Shown piece by piece: positions 24,575 through 32,329 of a DNA stretch of 64,000 nucleotides. The position numbers and the translations under genes are program-made. The stretch is taken from contig NZ_RXLO01000014.1 in the NCBI RefSeq assembly GCF_003958645.1, forward strand, positions 1 to 64,000, written 5' to 3'. The notes beneath the pieces are model-generated. The model saw only the letters and a program-made list of their open reading frames with translations. It ran no database searches and was not told where the DNA came from. The DNA is from Chitinophaga rhizosphaerae (GTDB lineage: Bacteria; Bacteroidota; Bacteroidia; Chitinophagales; Chitinophagaceae). How positions within the stretch are numbered: the stretch's first letter is position 1; the number at the start of each line of letters is the position of its first letter.

Positions 24575-26938
24575 ATGCACTCGTTACTTCCTTTTACCGA
24601 CCTTATCCAGGCCTTCGGCTGGACGATCCTGCACTCGTTCTGGCAGGGTTGCTGCGTCTTTCTCAGCCTGCGCATCGTGCTGTGGCTCTGGCCACAGGCC
24701 GGCCCGTCCATCAAATACCATCTCTCCTTTTTGTCTTTGACAGGTATCGCAGGATGGTTCGGCGCCACGTTTGCCACGCAGTTGGGATCGATCCGGGAAG
24801 CTTCCGAAACGATGGCAGCGGTGAACGGCGGGATGAGTGCCCTGCCGGCCCACGTTCCCATGGCTTTCGCCAGCGCACCGGCGCCCGCTGAAGGCCTGAA
24901 AGCCGCGCTCCCGGGAATGGAAGCGTACTTTCCCCTGCTGGTCGGCATTTACGTGGTGGGAGTAACGGTGATGACCATACGCCTCTGCATCGACCTGGCA
25001 CAGCTGAAAACGCTGCGCCGGCAAGGGTTGACGCAACTCGGCGCCGTTTGGGAAGAACATCTCGCTGCCCTCGCCCGCAAGATGGGCATCGGGAAAAAGG
25101 TAGGGCTCTTCATTTCCAGGCATCTGCAGGTGCCGGTGATGATCGGGTTCATGAAACCGGTGATCCTCCTCCCCACGGCCATGGTCAACAATCTGAGCCC
25201 CGAGCAGCTGGAAGCCATCCTCCTGCATGAGCTCGCCCACATCAAACGCAACGATTATCTCCTGAATATCTTCCAATCCATTGTAGAAACGATCCTTTTC
25301 TTCAACCCGTTCGTATGGTGGATTTCCCGCAACATCCGCCTGGAACGCGAACATTGCTGCGACGACCTCGTGCTCGCCAGCACCGTTCAGCCCATGCACT
25401 ACGCCAAAGCCCTGGTGGCACTGGAAGAATTCCGCCTTACCGTGAACCCGATGGCAATGGCTGCCGCGCATGACCGGCAACATTTATTTCATCGCATCAA
25501 ACGCATCATGGAAATGAAAACAAAACATCTCAACTATAGCCAGCGATTCCTGGCGCTCCTGATCATCGTCACCGGCCTCGTCTCCATCGCCTGGCTGACG
25601 CCCGACAGCAAGCGCAGCAAAAAGGAAAAAAAGGCGGAAACCACCGCCCCCGCTGCACCCGCTGCCAAACCCGCGATCATGGCAGCACCCTCGCCTTCGC
25701 CCGCCCCGGCCGCCGTTAGCGACATTTGCGCCGGGGATACGATCGTGCCCGACTTCATCACGGAACCCGAACTGCCCGTTCCTCCCGTTCCCCCCGTCCC
25801 TCCTTCCGCCCCCATTCCTCCAGTTCCTGCATCCGCACCATTTTATACCGCAGCACCTCTTCCCCCGGTGCCGCCCATGCCGCCCGCACCTCCCACGCCG
25901 CCTTTGTACGCAACCAAAGGGATCGTGTACGACACGCGTGCCGGTGAAGTGACTTTCTATTCGCCCGGCGACACTACCGTGCCCGGCGGCCGTATCAAGA
26001 TCATTGATAAAGCCGGGAAAGTAAAAACCTATAATTCGATAGACGATATGTCTGCCGAAGAACGGAAACAGTTCGAGGAAAGCTACATCCAGCTGCAAGA
26101 CCAGCACAGGAACTTCAAATTCAATGAGGATTTCCAATTCGACAAGCATTTCGATTTCAAGTTCGATTCCAGCTTCCGCTTCAACGATGCCGATCTCAGG
26201 CGCATGCAGGCCAGCGCACTGAAGTCCCTTCAGGACCTCGATCTGTCCAAACTCCAGGGCAACCTCGACGCGTTGTCGGATATGAAATGGGAAAACTTCG
26301 ACGAGAACGTGCGCAAGAAACTGAAAAAGGAAGACTGGGAAAAGGTCATCAGGGACACGCAAAAGAATTTGAAGAAGATCGACTGGAAAAAGCAGCAGCA
26401 GGAAATCAACAAGGCCGTTGAGCAGCTGAAAAAAGAAGAACTGAAATACCGCAAGGAAGCGCAAAAATACCGGAACGACCAAACCCGTTTCAAAGCCGGA
26501 CAGGTGCAATATCAACGCGATATGGCCCGCCACCAGGCGGAAGCCCGGGCAGCGTCCGACCGTGCGCTCGCGGAACATCATAAGATCGTCAGAGACCAGC
26601 GTTTTGCCGCCGAAGCAGCCGTTCGCGTACAGCAACGCGCCGTCCGCGAACGCGAACGCGCCCTGTTCAGAGCTGAAGAAGCCCGTGAACTGACCGAGAA
26701 AAACAGGGCCACCACCCGCTGGTACAACGATCTGCTGAAAGCCATGGAGTCCGACAAACTCATCGACCGGGAATCCGGGTACAACATCGAGAAGAAGGGG
26801 GAAGACCTCTTCATCAATGGTAAAAAGCAGTCAGACGATATAAAAAACAAATACAAACAATATCTCAAAAACGACAACGTTACTATAAAAGGGGATAAAA
26901 CGAACCTCCAGATCCATGCGCGAGACAACGAAAACTAA
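24575..26938 (+). CDS. BlaR1-like M56 metalloprotease with long C-terminal coiled domain
   Basis: A 787-residue membrane protein. Four hydrophobic segments surround an M56 zinc-protease domain with HELAH at 218-222 and the downstream EREHCCDD zinc-ligand motif. After the last membrane segment (about 325-345) come an Ala/Pro/Lys linker, a Pro-Val repeat stretch (about 395-450), a short beta region and a highly charged helical region rich in Lys, Gln, Arg and Glu (about 490-735). The penicillin-binding transpeptidase-like sensor of true BlaR1/MecR1 is absent, so the signal is probably not a beta-lactam bound in that way. It forms an operon with the BlaI-like repressor; no beta-lactamase gene is adjacent. 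Confidence 0.9.
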   Translation: MHSLLPFTDLIQAFGWTILHSFWQGCCVFLSLRIVLWLWPQAGPSIKYHLSFLSLTGIAGWFGATFATQLGSIREASETMAAVNGGMSALPAHVPMAFASAPAPAEGLKAALPGMEAYFPLLVGIYVVGVTVMTIRLCIDLAQLKTLRRQGLTQLGAVWEEHLAALARKMGIGKKVGLFISRHLQVPVMIGFMKPVILLPTAMVNNLSPEQLEAILLHELAHIKRNDYLLNIFQSIVETILFFNPFVWWISRNIRLEREHCCDDLVLASTVQPMHYAKALVALEEFRLTVNPMAMAAAHDRQHLFHRIKRIMEMKTKHLNYSQRFLALLIIVTGLVSIAWLTPDSKRSKKEKKAETTAPAAPAAKPAIMAAPSPSPAPAAVSDICAGDTIVPDFITEPELPVPPVPPVPPSAPIPPVPASAPFYTAAPLPPVPPMPPAPPTPPLYATKGIVYDTRAGEVTFYSPGDTTVPGGRIKIIDKAGKVKTYNSIDDMSAEERKQFEESYIQLQDQHRNFKFNEDFQFDKHFDFKFDSSFRFNDADLRRMQASALKSLQDLDLSKLQGNLDALSDMKWENFDENVRKKLKKEDWEKVIRDTQKNLKKIDWKKQQQEINKAVEQLKKEELKYRKEAQKYRNDQTRFKAGQVQYQRDMARHQAEARAASDRALAEHHKIVRDQRFAAEAAVRVQQRAVRERERALFRAEEARELTEKNRATTRWYNDLLKAMESDKLIDRESGYNIEKKGEDLFINGKKQSDDIKNKYKQYLKNDNVTIKGDKTNLQIHARDNEN

Positions 26939-26997
26939 GCGCAGGCAGGCTCTTTACCCACTCATGTAACCATTCTCCGCCATTCTAATGCAAATTC

Positions 26998-27026
26998 CCG
27001 CTGCCGGTTCCGGTGGCGGTTTTTTC
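26998..27026 (+). terminator. intrinsic terminator after the blaI/blaR1 operon
   Basis: Stem CCGCTGCC / GGTGGCGG (two wobbles) with a 6-nt loop followed by a T run, 59 bp after the BlaR1 stop. Confidence 0.75.
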
Positions 27027-27027
27027 T

Positions 27028-27035
27028 TATATTTG
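27028..27035 (+). promoter_or_regulatory. candidate -7 box of the YajQ gene
   Basis: TATATTTG matches TAnnTTTG, 35 nt before the ATG, directly after the preceding terminator. A -33 TTG is not clear. Confidence 0.5.
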
Positions 27036-27070
27036 CCCCTCGTTTATTCATTATTCAAAAACCCGCAGAT

Positions 27071-27562
27071 ATGCCGTCTTTCGATATCGTGAGCAAAGTT
27101 GACCTCCAGACCCTGGACAACGCCATCAATACCGTTAAAAAGGAAATCAACAACCGGTACGATTTTAAAGGTTCGCCGGTGGAAATCGACCTGGACAAGA
27201 AGGAAATGACCTTGAAGCTGGAAGTGGAAACCGATATGAAGCTTTCCCAGGTGGTAGACGTGCTGATCAGCCGGAGCATGCGCCAGGGCCTGGCCGCCGA
27301 GATTTACGACCTCAGCAGGGAACATTACGTGAGCGGTAAGGTGGTGAAGAAGGAAGTGCCTGTCCGCAACGGCATCAAACAGGACGACGCCAAGAAAATC
27401 GTGAAACTGATCAAGGATTCCGGGTTGAAGGTACAAGCCGCCATCATGGACGACATCGTTCGCGTAACCGGCAAGAAAATCGATGATTTACAGGACGTTA
27501 TCCAGAAAATGCGCGAATCCAACCTGGGCATCCCCCTCCAGTACGTGAATATGAAAAGCTAA
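27071..27562 (+). CDS. YajQ-family nucleotide-binding protein
   Basis: A 163-residue protein matching YajQ along its full length: MPSFDIVSKVDLQTLDNAINTV at the start, NRYDFKGSP, and KDSGLKVQAAI near the middle. The family has two RNP-like folds and has been reported to bind cyclic di-GMP or nucleic acid in some bacteria. Own promoter, single gene; the L31 gene has a separate promoter downstream. Confidence 0.95.
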   Translation: MPSFDIVSKVDLQTLDNAINTVKKEINNRYDFKGSPVEIDLDKKEMTLKLEVETDMKLSQVVDVLISRSMRQGLAAEIYDLSREHYVSGKVVKKEVPVRNGIKQDDAKKIVKLIKDSGLKVQAAIMDDIVRVTGKKIDDLQDVIQKMRESNLGIPLQYVNMKS

Positions 27563-27570
27563 ATTTTTCT

Positions 27571-27600
27571 TTGCTTATTCAAATTATTGCGCTACCTTTG
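27571..27600 (+). promoter_or_regulatory. promoter of the L31 type B gene
   Basis: TTG at 27571-27573, 19-bp spacer, TACCTTTG at 27593-27600: a full match to the Bacteroidota consensus, 26 bp before the start codon. Confidence 0.85.
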
Positions 27601-27626
27601 CGCTCTGTATTTATTAACTTATTGAT

Positions 27627-27881
27627 ATGAAACAGGGAATTCATCCGGAAAATTATAGATTCGTAGTGTTTAAAGACATGTCCAACGGGGACAGCTTTCT
27701 GAGCAAATCCACTACTCCCACCCGCGAAACCATCACCTGGGAAGACGGGAACGAGTATCCGCTGATCAAGCTGGAAATCTCCAACACTTCTCACCCGTTC
27801 TATACCGGTAAGAACGTGCTGGTGGATACTGCAGGCCGTATCGACAAATTCAACAAACGTTACAAGAAAGACGCCAAATAA
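27627..27881 (+). CDS. rpmE2: 50S ribosomal protein L31, type B
   Basis: An 84-residue ribosomal protein starting MKQGIHPENYRFVVFKD. It lacks the CxxC zinc-binding cysteines of type A L31 and has the extra NPF/HPFYTGKN segment of type B, the form independent of zinc. Only type B is seen here; in this phylum it is commonly the sole L31. It has a strong promoter and a strong terminator, so it is a one-gene unit. Confidence 0.97.
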   Translation: MKQGIHPENYRFVVFKDMSNGDSFLSKSTTPTRETITWEDGNEYPLIKLEISNTSHPFYTGKNVLVDTAGRIDKFNKRYKKDAK

Positions 27882-27906
27882 GGCTATTTCAGCATATTTT
27901 TACTGG

Positions 27907-27936
27907 TCCCGCCGAATGCTTTCGGCGGGATTTTTT
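27907..27936 (+). terminator. intrinsic terminator after rpmE2
   Basis: Perfect 10-bp stem TCCCGCCGAA / TTCGGCGGGA with tetraloop TGCT and six T residues. Confidence 0.92.
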
Positions 27937-27949
27937 ATTTTAGCCCTAT

Positions 27950-29116
27950 ATGGACCGTCATTACATCCTGTTTGATACGCCCGAGCGTGACGAACTATAC
28001 CCCTTCACTCACACCCGGCCCGTGGCGGAAATCCGCACGGGTATCCTCACCATTCGCGAAAAGTGGGAAAAATGGCTTGAGACCGGGCCGCTCAGCAGTT
28101 TTACCGCTGATTACCTCCAGGCGAAATTCCCCTTGCAGAAAGCCCCGCCGGGCACGGTTACCGTTCTTTTGAACGGGCACCTCCTCCCTTCCGCCGGCCT
28201 TGTCGGCACTATTTCGGCCATGGAGCCCGGGCAGGAATTGTACAAAAACGGCAGGTTGCTGGCCAAGGTCATCAGTGGCGACGATTTTTTCGCGCCTGCA
28301 ACGCTGGTGCGGCTGGAATTCGAGGGAGACATCCGGCGGGTAGACCGGCCCTGGGACATCGTGCAGCATAACGACGCCGCCCTGCGCGAAGATTTCGCAC
28401 TGCTGACGAAGGGCCGGAAATCGGCCCCCATTTCCCCGACCAACCAGGTGGTGAACGCGGAGCAGATTTTCCTGGAACCCGGCGCCAGGGTGGAATGCAG
28501 CGTCCTGAACGCGTCTACCGGGCCTATTTATATTGGCAAAAACGCCGAGATCATGGAAGGGAACCTCGTGCGGGGGCCTTTCGCCATGGGCGATGGCGCG
28601 GTGCTGAAGATGGGGAGCCGTATTTACGGCGCTACTACGCTGGGGCCGCGGTGCGTGGCCGGCGGGGAGATCAAGAATACCGTGTTTTTCGCCCATTCGA
28701 ACAAGGGGCACGACGGCTACCTGGGCGATGCGGTGATCGGCGAATGGTGCAACCTGGGCGCCAATACCAGCTGCTCCAACATGAAGAACAATGCCCGCGA
28801 AGTGCGGATTTGGATGGAAGCGAAGCAGGAATACTGGTCTGCCGGCACGAAATGCGGTGTGTTGATGGGCGATTTCAGCAGATGCGGCATTAATACCATG
28901 TTCAATACCGGGACCGTCGTAGGCGTGAGCTGCAACGTGTTCGGCGGGAATTTTCCGCCTAAATACCTGCCTTCCTTCAGCTGGGGCGGCGCGGGGTTGA
29001 CGGACAGGTACCGGCTGGAAGAGGCGCTCCGCGACGCGGATGCCTGGATGCGGTTGAAAGGCGCCGGGCTGCAGGAGGCCGACCGGGAAATTCTGACCCG
29101 AATATTTCGGGGATAA
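27950..29116 (+). CDS. Bacteroidota GlmU-like sugar nucleotidyltransferase / acyltransferase
   Basis: A 388-residue protein of the family used in this phylum in place of canonical GlmU to make UDP-GlcNAc. The N-terminus begins ILFDTPERDELYPFTHTRPVAEIR with the family's early Pro-x-Thr/Arg pattern; the C-terminal third is a left-handed beta-helix with hexapeptide-like repeats (GPIYIGKNAEIMEGNLVRGP, GGEIKNTVFFAHSNKGHDGYLGD, GANTSCSNMKNN). It is likely co-transcribed with tpiA 42 bp downstream. The two activities are inferred from family knowledge. Confidence 0.88.
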   Translation: MDRHYILFDTPERDELYPFTHTRPVAEIRTGILTIREKWEKWLETGPLSSFTADYLQAKFPLQKAPPGTVTVLLNGHLLPSAGLVGTISAMEPGQELYKNGRLLAKVISGDDFFAPATLVRLEFEGDIRRVDRPWDIVQHNDAALREDFALLTKGRKSAPISPTNQVVNAEQIFLEPGARVECSVLNASTGPIYIGKNAEIMEGNLVRGPFAMGDGAVLKMGSRIYGATTLGPRCVAGGEIKNTVFFAHSNKGHDGYLGDAVIGEWCNLGANTSCSNMKNNAREVRIWMEAKQEYWSAGTKCGVLMGDFSRCGINTMFNTGTVVGVSCNVFGGNFPPKYLPSFSWGGAGLTDRYRLEEALRDADAWMRLKGAGLQEADREILTRIFRG

Positions 29117-29158
29117 ATGCGTATTTTTCGCGCCACTTATCAAAAGCATCGTAAAATC

Positions 29159-29917
29159 ATGAGAAAGAAGATCGTAGCAGGCAACTGGAAGATGAACCTG
29201 ACCCTCGCGGAAGGCGAGCAACTGGTGAACGACATCCTGGCGGCCGGCATCAACTTACCCGAAGACCAGGCCGTGGTGATTGCCCCGCCTTTTCCGTATG
29301 TACAGAAGGTGAAACAGCTCACCCGTAACTATCCCGGCATTTTCGTGGCCGCGCAGAATTGCGCCAGCGAAAAATCGGGCGCATATACCGGCGAGGTGTC
29401 TGCAGCCATGCTGGCTTCCGTAGGTATCGACTACGTGATCCTGGGCCACTCCGAGCGCCGGGAATATTTCAGTGAAACGAACGCGCAGCTGGCGAAAAAG
29501 ATCGACCAGGTGCTGGCTAACGGCCTGAAGCCCATCTTCTGCTGCGGCGAGCCGCTGGAAGTGCGCCAGGCTGAAACACAGAACGCCTATGTGGCGAAGC
29601 AGTTGGAAGAAAGCCTCTATCACCTGGATGCGGAAGCGTTGAAGAACGTCGTGATCGCGTATGAGCCGATCTGGGCCATTGGCACGGGTTTGACGGCCAG
29701 CGCGCAGCAGGCGCAAGACATGCACGCGTTCATCCGCGCGCAGATCGCCGCGAAATACGGGCGGGAAGCGGCCTTGGGGCTGTCGATCCTGTACGGCGGC
29801 AGCGCCAAGCCTTCGAATGCGGCGGAGCTGTTTGCTTGTCCAGACGTGGATGGCGGCCTGATCGGCGGCGCATCGCTGGTGGCGGCAGACTTTACTGCGA
29901 TCATCAAGAGCCTGTAA
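29159..29917 (+). CDS. tpiA: triosephosphate isomerase
   Basis: A 252-residue TIM-barrel enzyme interconverting dihydroxyacetone phosphate and glyceraldehyde 3-phosphate. The active site is complete: Lys in GNWKMN, His in GHSERR, Glu in AYEPIWAIGTG, and the phosphate loop YGGSAKPSN. The start MRKKIVAGNWK at 29159 is the normal N-terminus; an upstream in-frame start adds 14 basic residues with no family match. Confidence 0.98.
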   Translation: MRKKIVAGNWKMNLTLAEGEQLVNDILAAGINLPEDQAVVIAPPFPYVQKVKQLTRNYPGIFVAAQNCASEKSGAYTGEVSAAMLASVGIDYVILGHSERREYFSETNAQLAKKIDQVLANGLKPIFCCGEPLEVRQAETQNAYVAKQLEESLYHLDAEALKNVVIAYEPIWAIGTGLTASAQQAQDMHAFIRAQIAAKYGREAALGLSILYGGSAKPSNAAELFACPDVDGGLIGGASLVAADFTAIIKSL

Positions 29918-30012
29918 TTCATCATAAGATATGGTGGCTGAGGGGTTGCGCCTTTCAGCCATTTTTTTTAGTATTTTTTGCTAACTTTATTAGTATTTGC
30001 CATTTTTCTTCC

Positions 30013-30020
30013 TATATTTG
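30013..30020 (+). promoter_or_regulatory. candidate -7 box before the 2H-phosphoesterase-like gene
   Basis: TATATTTG matches TAnnTTTG, but it lies 82 bp before the ATG, implying a leader of about 75 nt. The nearest TTG upstream is at 13 bp, shorter than usual. Confidence 0.4.
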
Positions 30021-30102
30021 TATTGTGAAAGGAGGAGCTGTTATCACGCTGCTGTACATGATAACGGTTATTTCGAATTGATGATTGCAAAATCATAATG
30101 AC

Positions 30103-30684
30103 ATGGAACAGGAAGTATTACATGATTACATGCTGGTGGTGCATCCGGACGCTCAAACGGTCCAGGACGTGAGCATGTACAAGCATTTGATCGCGGAGGA
30201 ATTGGGATCGGCTCCCGGTTCATTTACGCAGGCGCACATTGCGCTTTTCAGGTCGGAATTTCCGGAGCGTTACGAGCAGGTGTTCGTGACGATGCTGGAG
30301 GGGCTGGTGGCGAATCAATCGGCCTTTACGGTGTATACCTCCCGGATCGACCATGCCCGTCAATCGAACGGCCGGCATATGTTTTATGTGAACGTGGCGA
30401 ACCCGAAACCGCTGGAGGATCTGCACAAAAAAGTGCTGACGGCATTCGAGCTGGAGCCGGCGTCTTACCGTCCGCATATCGCGCTGGCGCGGTCGTTGCA
30501 ACCGCATCAGTTCACGCAGTTGTCGCCCTATCTTTCGGGTAAGGTGTTTGTCCGCAGTTTCCATTGCCACAGTTTCAGTTTGATGAAACGTGCGGCGGGT
30601 AGCGACCGGTACGAGCTGGTCCGTGAGTTCACGTTCGGCAAGGAGGTCCCTTCGAGCAATCCGTTGTTTCACCGCGCTGCCTGA
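30103..30684 (+). CDS. 2'-5' RNA ligase / 2H phosphoesterase-like protein with altered motifs
   Basis: A 193-residue protein with the duplicated fold of the 2H phosphoesterase superfamily: two lobes each ending in a strand at the place of the HxT/S motif. Both motifs read His-Ile-Ala (H45-I-A47 in AHIALF and H125-I-A127 in PHIALA): the histidines stay but the hydroxyl residues are gone. It may therefore bind but not cleave or ligate cyclic phosphates, or use a different mechanism. The ATG at 30103 is preferred to a TTG 18 bp upstream. The stop overlaps a 29-codon frame. Confidence 0.8.
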   Translation: MEQEVLHDYMLVVHPDAQTVQDVSMYKHLIAEELGSAPGSFTQAHIALFRSEFPERYEQVFVTMLEGLVANQSAFTVYTSRIDHARQSNGRHMFYVNVANPKPLEDLHKKVLTAFELEPASYRPHIALARSLQPHQFTQLSPYLSGKVFVRSFHCHSFSLMKRAAGSDRYELVREFTFGKEVPSSNPLFHRAA

Positions 30685-30773
30685 TGCCGTTCACAGGCGT
30701 TGCAATGGATATGACTGTACAGTTGCCGGCGATGCAATACATTTTCAAACGACTGTCGAACGACGGTAAATAG
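30684..30773 (+). CDS. possible 29-residue coupled peptide
   Basis: A short frame whose ATG overlaps the stop of the 2H-like gene (ATGA), ending at TAG 30771-30773. The overlap is the only support; the peptide (MPFTGVAMDM...) matches nothing I know. Confidence 0.2.
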   Translation: MPFTGVAMDMTVQLPAMQYIFKRLSNDGK

Positions 30774-31276
30774 CTGAAAGACAACCGGTAATAACCGGAT
30801 ACAACTGAAATAACCAAGAAACAAAAAAGGCTCGCTGTACAGGCGGGTTCTTTAAAAATATTGCTGTAGAAGGTGTTACTGCGGAAAATATTGCTGTTAA
30901 AGATATTTTTTAGAGTCAGTATCATTTAGTTACGGGTCGGGCGTTTATCACCCGGCCCCTTCTACCCTACACATCTACTTACGACCCATCCGATTCAGGA
31001 AACGAACCCTTGCATTCGCATGCTATTGGCATGCACCGGTAATATATGGAAAGTAGGATCATCGGCTGAAATGTCCGGTGCCGGTCCATCGTCGTCAAAG
31101 CGATGGGCAGGTTGCCGGAAATATCCGCCGGGGTTCGCGGATCCCGTGTGCCTGGGCCGCCCGGCAACCCGGGCGCCCGTGCATCCGTAAACGAAACAGT
31201 ATCAATCAGGAAATTTCCGGCAGTTGGGTTAAAACCACACATCTGGATCATTTGTCCCATGTAAATTTAATATCTC
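30687..31276. other. gene-free region with direct repeats and hairpins
   Basis: About 590 bp without a supported gene beyond a possible 29-codon peptide at its start. It holds a 13-bp direct repeat AAAATATTGCTGT at 30855-30867 and 30885-30897 (30-bp period), an inverted repeat GGGTCGGG / CCCGGCCC at 30934-30958 and two GCATGC palindromes near 31020-31034. Open frames on the minus strand look non-coding in composition. Confidence 0.5.
30855..30897. repeat. 13-bp direct repeat, 30-bp period
   Basis: AAAATATTGCTGT at 30855-30867 and again at 30885-30897; the similarity continues loosely for about 7 bp after each copy. Confidence 0.6.
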
Positions 31277-31573
31277 ATGGAATGGGTACCGATCAAACCG
31301 ACTTACGAACCATCAGGCCATCTGCCATCATCCGCAGAGCAAACCGTCTTTTCCTGGCTCAGCCGGGCCGGCTTTCAGTTGGAGATGCTCCGCAGAAGCG
31401 TAGATCCGCCCGTCACCGAATACTTTTACTTTCATCCATCCAAATACATACAGATCCACATGGTAGAAGATCCTGAAACCGGCCTGGCCCGTTTCTTTAT
31501 CTTCTACCCCGGCGGACGGACGCTGGTCGCCTCCGGCATCCCGGAGCTGAAAGCCACCATCGCCGCCGGGTAA
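31277..31573 (+). CDS. hypothetical protein, 98 residues
   Basis: A 98-residue soluble protein of unknown function (MEWVPIKPTYEPSG...). It contains aromatic-rich strands (TEYFYFHPSKYIQIHMVEDP, ARFFIFYPGGRTLVASG shown in part) suggesting a small mixed alpha/beta fold, with no signal peptide and no cysteines. Codon use resembles its neighbours. It is followed after 48 bp by the acylphosphatase gene and may share its transcript. Confidence 0.6.
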   Translation: MEWVPIKPTYEPSGHLPSSAEQTVFSWLSRAGFQLEMLRRSVDPPVTEYFYFHPSKYIQIHMVEDPETGLARFFIFYPGGRTLVASGIPELKATIAAG

Positions 31574-31621
31574 ACCACCCCGCAAACGATATTGTTATTT
31601 TATAAAATCGATCCCGTAGTT

Positions 31622-31891
31622 ATGTTGCACAAAGAAATCGTAGTCAAAGGAATGGTACAGGGCGTCTACTTCAGGGCCACCACCCGATCCGTTGCCGTAG
31701 GCATGGGCCTCACCGGCGCAGTCAAAAACCTGCCCGACGGCCATGTCTGGATCGTTGCGGAAGGGCCTAAAGACGCGATGGACGAATTTATCAGCTGGTG
31801 CCGCATCGGCCCTTCCGGCGCCAAAGTCACCGGCCTCGACATTATCGACGGACCTTTGCAGCACTTTAAAGATTTCAGTATCCTGCATTGA
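31622..31891 (+). CDS. acyP: acylphosphatase
   Basis: An 89-residue enzyme that hydrolyses acyl phosphates. The signature VKGMVQGVYFRATTRSVAVGMGLTG is split across residues 8-31, with the phosphate-cradle loop and catalytic Arg (YFRATT); the catalytic Asn lies in VKNLPDGHVWIVAEGP. The start at 31622 gives the standard family length; an upstream in-frame start adds ten unsupported residues. Confidence 0.95.
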   Translation: MLHKEIVVKGMVQGVYFRATTRSVAVGMGLTGAVKNLPDGHVWIVAEGPKDAMDEFISWCRIGPSGAKVTGLDIIDGPLQHFKDFSILH

Positions 31892-31926
31892 TTTTTTCGT
31901 ATTGCTTCCTCATTCACATTCTCTAC

Positions 31927-31994
31927 AACTCTTCACCCGTAAGAGTTACAGCAACCTGTCGAAATGTTTTTTGCCCACGTTGGGCCACTGCCCA
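31927..31994. repeat. inverted repeats upstream of the XRE gene
   Basis: Perfect AACTCTT-N7-AAGAGTT at 31927-31947, then three alternating arms GCCCA (31973-31977), TGGGC (31981-31985) and GCCCA (31990-31994) that allow two mutually exclusive hairpins. They lie 50-120 bp before the XRE start. Confidence 0.5.
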
Positions 31995-32047
31995 GCGGAA
32001 AAAAGAAATAATTCGATGATCTTGAACCTTTTGGAAGCAAACTAAAA

Positions 32048-32278
32048 ATGTCAACCCAGGCCCCGGATATATTGCGCCTTTTCGGCACCAACCTCCGCCG
32101 AATCAGAAAGGAAAGAGGCTTTAGCCAACGCGAGCTCTCTGCACGTTGCAACGTCGACAATGCAGATATTTCCCGTATGGAAAACGGCGAGATCAACGTC
32201 ACCCTTCGCACGCTGTCGCAATTGGCAGATGCGCTCGAAGTAGCGGTCCTCGAACTGCTGGCCGACCGCAAAACATAA
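32048..32278 (+). CDS. XRE-family helix-turn-helix regulator
   Basis: A 76-residue protein that is almost entirely an HTH_3 domain (FGTNLRRIRKERGFSQRELS, VDNADISRMENGEINVTLRTL, ADALEVAVLELL). It has no partner toxin, methylase or phage gene nearby. Inverted repeats upstream may be its own operator. A shared terminator follows. Confidence 0.92.
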   Translation: MSTQAPDILRLFGTNLRRIRKERGFSQRELSARCNVDNADISRMENGEINVTLRTLSQLADALEVAVLELLADRKT

Positions 32279-32309
32279 AAAAAGCAGGACGCTCCGTCCT
32301 GCTTTTTTT
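32279..32309. terminator. bidirectional terminator between XRE and C1 peptidase genes
   Basis: Perfect 8-bp stem GCAGGACG / CGTCCTGC with loop CTC, flanked by A5 on the left and T7 on the right; serves both convergent genes. Confidence 0.9.
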
Positions 32310-32329
32310 ATGATACATGATCCCCCCGA

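Noticed and set aside
30085..30102. TTG start 18 bp upstream for the 2H-like gene
   Set aside because: The ATG at 30103 is adjacent and the extra six residues match nothing.
30979..31260. 93-codon minus-strand frame upstream of the 98-residue gene
   Set aside because: Composition (Pro/Gly/Thr-rich) looks random and it covers palindromes; no family match.
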